This document shows, in pieces, positions 58,711 to 64,000 of a DNA stretch of 64,000 nt. The notes under the pieces were generated by a model. That model worked only from the letters and a program-made list of their open reading frames with translations. It did not search any database and was not told where the DNA came from. This DNA comes from Xenopus tropicalis (Eukaryota; Chordata; Amphibia; Anura; Pipidae): positions 985,207 through 1,049,206 of the forward strand of contig NC_030683.2 in NCBI RefSeq assembly GCF_000004195.4, given 5' to 3'. The position numbers and the translations under genes were made by a program. How positions within the stretch are numbered: position 1 is the first letter of the stretch; each line of letters starts with the position of its first letter.

Positions 58711-59165
58711 TGCTATGGATTCAGGCCCAGAGAGAGTTTATTAGAGTTCAGGGGCCCCTCAGTGACGGCTGGGGCTCCCCACCTGGCCCCTGTTTATTTC
58801 TGTGTCTCATCCATTTCCTTCCCCCGGCCCTGCTGCCCCCCAGCCTGTGTGCTGACCTCTCCCTGTGCATCAGCAGCCGAGGAAATGCCGGGGGGAGCGT
58901 GGGGGTCGGATGTGTCACCTGATGGGAGCCGCCCAAAGTGCCCCAGTGCCAAGGGCCCTGCTGTGGGATCTGCACTGCCGGGGGCCCTCTTCCCATGGCC
59001 CAAAGAGCCCCCAGAAGCAGACCTTTCTGTGTATGGGAAGCAAGGCCCTCGCCCATAGAGCTTACAATCATCCCTCATTACACCTGTACTTTAAGTAGGA
59101 ATTCTCAGATATGTCCAAGGTGATTGGTACTGAGACATGGGGTACCCAATGCTTCCCAGTGCCCG
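58711..59165. other. Unique spacer with a LINE 3' end fragment
   Basis: At about 59035-59072 the minus strand reads GATTGTAAGCTCTATGGGCG, matching the LINE 3' UTR seen on the + strand at about 24617. The open frames at 58699-59123 overlap in all phases and show no known domain. Confidence 0.5.
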
Positions 59166-59169
59166 TCAG

Positions 59170-60125
59170 CCTCCCCTTACCAGCGACCAATCAGTGCATA
59201 GAGGCAGCCTCCCCTTCCCAGCCCCAGTCAGTGCATAGAGGCAGCCTCCCCTTCCCAGCGCCCGTCAGTGCGTAGAGGCAGCCTCCCCTTCCCAGCCCCC
59301 GTCAGTGCATGGAGGCAGCCTCCCCTTCCCAGCCCCCGTCAGTGCATGGAGGCAGCCTCCCCTTCCCAGCCCCCGTCAGTGCATGGAGGCAGCCTCCCCT
59401 TCCCAGCCCCCGTCAGTGCATGGAGGCAGCCTCCCCTTCCCAGCCCCAGTCAGTGCGTAGAGGCAGCCTCCCCTTCCCAGCCCCCGTCAGTGCGTAGAGG
59501 CAGCCTCCCCTTCCCAGCTCCGTCAGTGCATGGAGGCAGCCTCCCCTTCCCAGCCCCAGTCAGTGCATGGAGGCAGCCTCCCCTTCCCAGCCCCAGTCAG
59601 TGCATGGAGGCAGCCTCCCCTTCCCAGCGCCCCTCAGTGCATGGAGGCAGCCTCCCCTTCCCAGCGCCCGTCAGTGCATGGAGACAGCCTCCCCTTCCTA
59701 GCGCCAGTCAGTGCATGGAGGCAGCCTCCCCTTCCCAGCGCCCCTCAGTGCATGGAGGCAGCCTCCCCTTCCCAGCGCCCCTCAGTGCATGGAGGCAGCC
59801 TCCCCTTCCCAGCTCCGTCAGTGCATGGAGGCAGCCTCCCCTTCCCAGCGCCCCTCAGTGCATGGAGGCAGCCTCCCCTTCCCAGCGCCCGTCAGTGCAT
59901 GGAGACAGCCTCCCCTTCCTAGCGCCAGTCAGTGCATGGAGGCAGCCTCCCCTTCCCAGCGCCCCTCAGTGCATGGAGGCAGCCTCCCCTTCCCAGCGCC
60001 CCTCAGTGCATGGAGGCAGCCTCCCCTTCCCAGCTCCGTCAGTGCATGGAGGCAGCCTCCCCTTCTCAGCTCCGTCAGTGCATGGAGGCAGCCTCCCCTT
60101 CCCAGCGCCCCTCAGTGCATGGAGG
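59170..60125. repeat. Tandem array, unit 37 bp, about 26 copies
   Basis: The unit is CAGTGCATGGAGGCAGCCTC, CCCTTCCCAGCGCCCGT, with variants GTGCGTAG, CAGCCCCCG, CCAGCTCCG and GGAGACAGCC. A block of about 220 bp near 59610-59830 is repeated near 59830-60050. Most units contain the 13-bp dyad GGAGGCAGCCTCC. Confidence 0.97.
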
Positions 60126-61240
60126 TTGCTGCCAGGGGGTCGTTGTGCCCCATTGTTACCCTTTCAGTGCCAGTGGCACACCCACAGGAGGGTTTGCTGT
60201 TTCGCATGGGATACTGAGAGTCCTTGGGGGGGTCCACATTAGATGTGGATGGGGGGCTGTGGATAGGAAGCACAGGGAGGGTAGTTGGCTGATGGAAGAT
60301 ACCCCCCCGGGGGGGAGGGAAGAGGCTTCCTAGCAGGAAATGTGCAGCGCTCTTATCTTCCTGGGGAAAGGGGCACTTGCAGGGAATGCGCGTCACTGGG
60401 GGCCACAGTCGCATCTCGCAGGGTATGTGGGTTCTTTGTGTGTTGGGAGGGGGGGCCCAAACATGTGACACAGACGTGCATTCATGGTTATAAACCCCCC
60501 TCCCTTATGGGGACATGGGGGGCTGAGCCCTGTTATTGGGGGGCCCCTGTCCATGAATCAATCTGGCGCTAATGCCACTGGCACATTCACTCAGACATTT
60601 TTAGATTTTTGGTGAAACTCATTTGTTTTCTTTCTGTAGAGTAAATTTGCACCCAGGAAGGACAGGAGGGGCTCTGATTAACCCTGTCTGTGCCATAGTG
60701 CCAGTCCCCGTGCCACATGGCTAATTAGTCAGCCGGTGTAGCCTGCAGCCCACAGCTAATGAAGTGCTAATTAGCCACGTGTCTGCCTGGGAGGCCAATT
60801 GGCACCTTCATTTGCCTCCACGTTGTCAGTCCCTGGGGGGGGGGGGGATACATATTTCTGTGTGTGAGCCTGGCACTGAAGGGGTGGGGCAGCCCCCCCG
60901 CTCTGCCCGCTGGCATCACTGTGCCCCCAGTGTGACTGGTATCTGTCTGATATCCCCTCCCAGTACGTCAGCCTTGGGCAGATTAGCCGTGGCCCCTGCC
61001 TGTTTGTAACGGAAACGGATAAACGGCATTAACCCCTCGTCACCCACAGCCAGTCTTTCTCATCAAATAAAGGAGATTGGTGCTCAGTGCAGCCACGCAA
61101 GGGGTTAATAAGGGCGTGCCCCCACATACTTGTGATTCTCCAGCTGTTTGTAATAAAGGGGAAGCGAAGCCTGACATTTAGTTTTGTGCCAGAAACGGCC
61201 TGACAGCCAAGTGCCCTCCCCATAACCCCGCTCCGTGTGA
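60126..61240. other. Unique spacer, no gene recognised
   Basis: Mixed sequence with G- and C-runs. No splice-flanked coding frame was found; this would lie in the adducin 5' intron if the promoter at 35 kb is correct. Confidence 0.4.
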
Positions 61241-61241
61241 T

Positions 61242-61692
61242 CACTTGCCCCCGGGGTACGTTGCCTCATCTCTGGGCCCTCACGCTGCTATCCATGTGCT
61301 TCCTGTGGGCCCCCAGCGAGGGAAGGGGGACACACCGGGGAGGTACCCCCAGTAATCTCACTGGGCAGGAAAGGGGGTAACTAACTCCCTGAGACTTGCC
61401 CCCGGGGTACGTTGCCTCATCTCTGGGCCCTCACGCTGCTATCCATGTGCTTCCTGTGGGCCCCCAGCGAGGGAAGGGGGGGACACCGGGGAGGTACCCC
61501 CAGTAATCTCACTGGGCAGGAAAGGGGGTAACTAACTCCCTGAGACTTGCCCCCGGGGTACGTTGCCTCATCTCTGGGCCCTCACGCTGCTATCCGTGTG
61601 CTTCCTGTGGGCCCCCAGCGAGGGAAGGGGGACACACCGGGGAGGTACCCGCTACCCCAGTAAGGGGGTACCTAACTCCCTGAGACTTGCCC
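61242..61692. repeat. Three direct repeats of about 152 bp
   Basis: Copies start at about 61242, 61394 and 61544 with ACTTGCCCCCGGGGTACGTT. They continue through GCTATCCATGTGCTTCCTGT and end with TAACTAACTCCCTGAG. The third copy has lost part of the CAGTAATCTCACTGGGCAGG segment. Confidence 0.95.
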
Positions 61693-62795
61693 CGGGGAAG
61701 TGGCACTAAAGCCAGTAAGTGAGTGGCACTTCAGTTAGTGCCCCAAAGGAACATACCCCCTCATCACTTCGTGCAGGATTATTGTTTCCTCCCCCCCCTT
61801 CCTCTGGGATTAGAAACCCTTTGATGGGCACCGGGGGGGTGGGGGGGGGGGGCTCGTTAGAATGGGGCTTTGGGGTCTCTCCCCGGTGAATTGGGTGGGG
61901 GGTCAATCAGCTGTATTGATAGGATGAGGGTGACTGCAGACGTCACACAAAGGGCAGGGTTAGTTCCCCTTTAATCTGAAGGTTTGCACTTGATGCTCGG
62001 AGCTGCTCTGAGAGAGATAAAGGGTAACTAATCCCTGTGTGAGTCCCGCTGAGTCACGTGATCTCTCTCCGGCGCTGCTGTTCCTAATAGTAAGAGCCCC
62101 TTTATACCAGAGGGGTACCATGTGACCAGGATGTTCCGGACGGGCCAATTTGTCACGCTGGTATTTTGGGCAGAAGCATTTGGATTCGATTGTCCCCAAA
62201 TTAATGGACACATCGAGGACAATAATACCCCCCCCAGGGGCAGGTTATAATTTGGGAATCCGCTTGTCAGCCCATCAGTACAACTCCCTGCAGCCTCAGC
62301 CTGGCACGCGCCCACCTTGTACTCCAATCAGATGCCCTTTTATAGGGGGGGAGGGGCTGTCACTGAGAGTGGCAGCCAATGGGATCTTTAGCTGGAAGCG
62401 CCCATGCACCATAGGCTTAACAGAAGCATTAATTAGGGTTTGCTTGGCCTTTAATAGGGATGTGATGGCTGAACCAAGGATGGGGCAATTATTGGAGTTT
62501 TCCCCTTGTGCCCTGAAACTGTGGGGATTGGGGGCTAAATGCCTGGGAGTGGGGTCACACTGTAGTTTCCAGAAGGATCCCCCCCCCACACACACAGAAA
62601 GAGTTAACCCATGGTTGGCGCACTGCACTGACGTGACTTCATGGGTCCCCGAGTGACTGGCACGGGGTCTGCGCGCCTCTCCCACAAAGAGATGTCTGTT
62701 TCTTGTCCCATTCTGCACCAGAGGGTTCTGTTTGTACTGGGTTTCCACGGAAACCCCTCGTGTAATCGCATGCTGTGGGGGGGGGCACGTTGTGC
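61693..62795. other. Unique spacer, no gene recognised
   Basis: Mixed sequence. CCCCTTTAATC at about 61967 resembles a TTAA-type MITE end. No exon supported. Confidence 0.4.
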
Positions 62796-62797
62796 TG

Positions 62798-63165
62798 GGG
62801 AGATCAGCAGTGCAGCCCCCCGTGCCCCCCTTGCTCAGTATGTCGGGGGGATCAGCAGTGCAGCCCCCCCGTGCCCCCCTTGCTCAGTATGTCGGGGGGA
62901 TCAGCAGTGCAGCCCCCCCGTGCCCCCCTTGCTCAGTATGTCGGAGAGATCAGCAGTGCAGCCCCCCGTGCCCCCCTTGCTCAGTATGTCGGGGGGATCA
63001 GCAGTGCAGCCCCCCCGTCCCCCCCTTGCTCAGTATGTCGGGGGGATCAGCAGTTCAGCCCCCCGTGCCCCCCTTGCTCAGTATGTCGGGGGGATCAGCA
63101 GTGCAGCCCCCCGTGCCCCCCTTGCTCAGTATGTCGGGGGGGATCAGCAGTGCAGCCCCCCGTAC
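62798..63165. repeat. Tandem array, unit about 49 bp, about 8 copies
   Basis: The unit is GTATGTCGGGGGGATCAGCA, GTGCAGCCCCCCCGTGCCCC, CCTTGCTCA. It ends about 265 bp before the adducin exon. Open frames in three phases are by-products. Confidence 0.96.
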
Positions 63166-63431
63166 TCTTAGGGTAGGCTACAGAGCAGCGGGTGGGGCAA
63201 GTGAATCTATAACACCGGGCGATCGTGCCCCTGTGCATGTTGGGATATAAATACATATGTGGGGGGGTTACTATTGGGGTTATATGGATGTCAGAGGCCA
63301 GGGGTGGGGGTGTGTGCAGGGGTCTAGAGCAGCAGGGGGTGCACCCAGTATCAGCACCCAGTAACCTATGAAGGAGACCAATTGCAGGAGATTGGCCCAT
63401 ATGATTTAAACTGGGACTGTTCCCCTTACAG

Positions 63432-63654
63432 GTGGCACCCAGCCCCCCCAGACTGGAGCATGACGTCTGCCCTCAGCCAAGGAGTGATCACGGCCCCTCC
63501 CCTTCCCAGCATGCCTCACAAAGAGCGCTACTTTGACCGCATTGATGAAAATGACCCCAGCTACCTCCGCGAGAGGAACATGTCCCCCGACCTGCGCCAG
63601 GACTTCAACATGATGGAACAGAAGAAGCGGGTCACTCAGATGCTAAAGAGCCCG
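63432..63654 (+). CDS. add3: Adducin (gamma-type), first coding exon; coding from 63460
   Basis: The exon follows TTCCCCTTACAG (acceptor ending at 63431). The ATG at 63460 has A at -3. It encodes 65 residues in phase 0 up to CCG, then GTGAGT at 63655. The sequence reads SQGVIT near residue 6, [10 protein letters not shown] at 19-28, [20 protein letters not shown] at 38-57 and ends [16 protein letters not shown] and [11 protein letters not shown] are hallmarks of the adducin N-terminal head. SQGVIT and SMPHKERY fit gamma-adducin (ADD3) better than alpha or beta. Adducins cap actin filaments and recruit spectrin at the membrane skeleton. The rest of the head, the neck and the MARCKS-like tail lie beyond the window, so the gene is partial here. 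Confidence 0.93.
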
Positions 63655-63661
63655 GTGAGTT

Positions 63662-64000
63662 CTGGGATGCAGTACTGCTGAAAGGGTTAATCGGGGTCCC
63701 TCCCTGTACTCTCCCCACTCACTGGGATGCAGTACTTCTGAAAGGGTTAATCAGGGTCCCTCCCTGTACTCTCCCCACTCACACTGGGATGCAGTACTGC
63801 TGAAAGGGTTAATCAGGGACCCTCCCTGTACTCTCCCCACTCACCCTGGGATGCAGTACTGCTGAAAGGGTTAATCAGGGTCCCTCCCTGTACTCTCCCC
63901 ACTCACACTGGGATGCGGTACTGCTGAAAGGGTTAATCAGGTTCCCTCCCTGTACTCTCCCCACTCACACTGGGATGCAGTACTGCTGAAAGGGTTAATC
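63662..64000. repeat. Tandem array, unit about 62 bp, at least 5 copies, cut by the window end
   Basis: The unit is TGGGATGCAGTACTGCTGAA, AGGGTTAATCAGGGTCCCTC, CCTGTACTCTCCCCACTCAC, AC. The first unit starts about eight bases after the adducin splice donor. Confidence 0.96.

Noticed and set aside
58699..59123. Five overlapping frames of 60-119 codons around 58.7-59.1 kb
   Set aside because: They occupy several phases on both strands in GC-rich DNA with a LINE 3' fragment; no domain is seen.

Overview
This is vertebrate nuclear DNA, most likely from a Xenopus frog (X. tropicalis is my best guess). The evidence is: two genes with vertebrate exon-intron structure and consensus GT-AG splice sites; CR1/L2-type LINE fragments; a Xenopus-style MITE and TTAA-type repeat ends; and a very high load of minisatellites. 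There is no bacterial gene organisation, no CRISPR array and no recognisable RNA gene.

Only two protein-coding loci can be supported, both on the + strand. The first is a complete small gene for a two-pass membrane protein, with coding exons at 11791-12059 and 13589-13949 (209 aa). Its motif order matches TMEM139. The second is the first coding exon of an adducin gene, at 63460-63654 inside an exon that starts at 63432. Its 65 residues resemble gamma-adducin (ADD3) more closely than alpha- or beta-adducin, and the gene runs off the right edge. A CpG- and GC-box-rich promoter-like segment at about 34920-35240 could be the adducin 5' end, about 28 kb upstream of the coding exon, but nothing in the sequence proves the link. 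A second promoter-like segment with an X-box lies near 16030-16270.

The rest is repeats. I count about 30 separate tandem arrays covering roughly 41 kb of 64 kb, with units from 2 to about 152 bp. Layout: MITE relic and 60-bp array (0.4-6.4 kb); 108-bp array (6.9-7.5); LINE relic (8.2); GA-rich array (8.8-9.5); 92-bp array (9.8-11.3); TMEM139-like gene with a C-rich array filling its intron and a 27/20-bp array over its stop codon (11.8-14.5); 25-bp, GT and 30/34-bp arrays (15.0-18.5); 55-bp array invaded by a CR1 LINE and duplicated with it (19.5-24.4); 42-bp array (25.3-27.3); hAT MITE (28.0); 63-, 51- and 38-bp arrays (29.2-34.9); promoter and a donor-site-rich array (34.9-39.1); mixed sequence with CT-rich DNA (39-43); 31-, 33-, 52-, 35- and 24-bp arrays (43-47.9); GA and GT arrays (48.7-53.1); CR1 relic (53.9-54.4); 112-, 70- and 37-bp arrays (54.8-60.1); mixed sequence; and a 49-bp array before the adducin exon.

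The very long open frames over these arrays (up to 1096 codons) arise because stop-free units repeat. They are not genes. I found no new multi-gene biological system. The points most worth checking are arrays whose units carry splice-site-like sequences, a stop codon that appears to lie inside a diverged minisatellite unit, a 1602-bp apparently perfect duplication carrying a LINE, and possible birth of arrays from transposon sequence.
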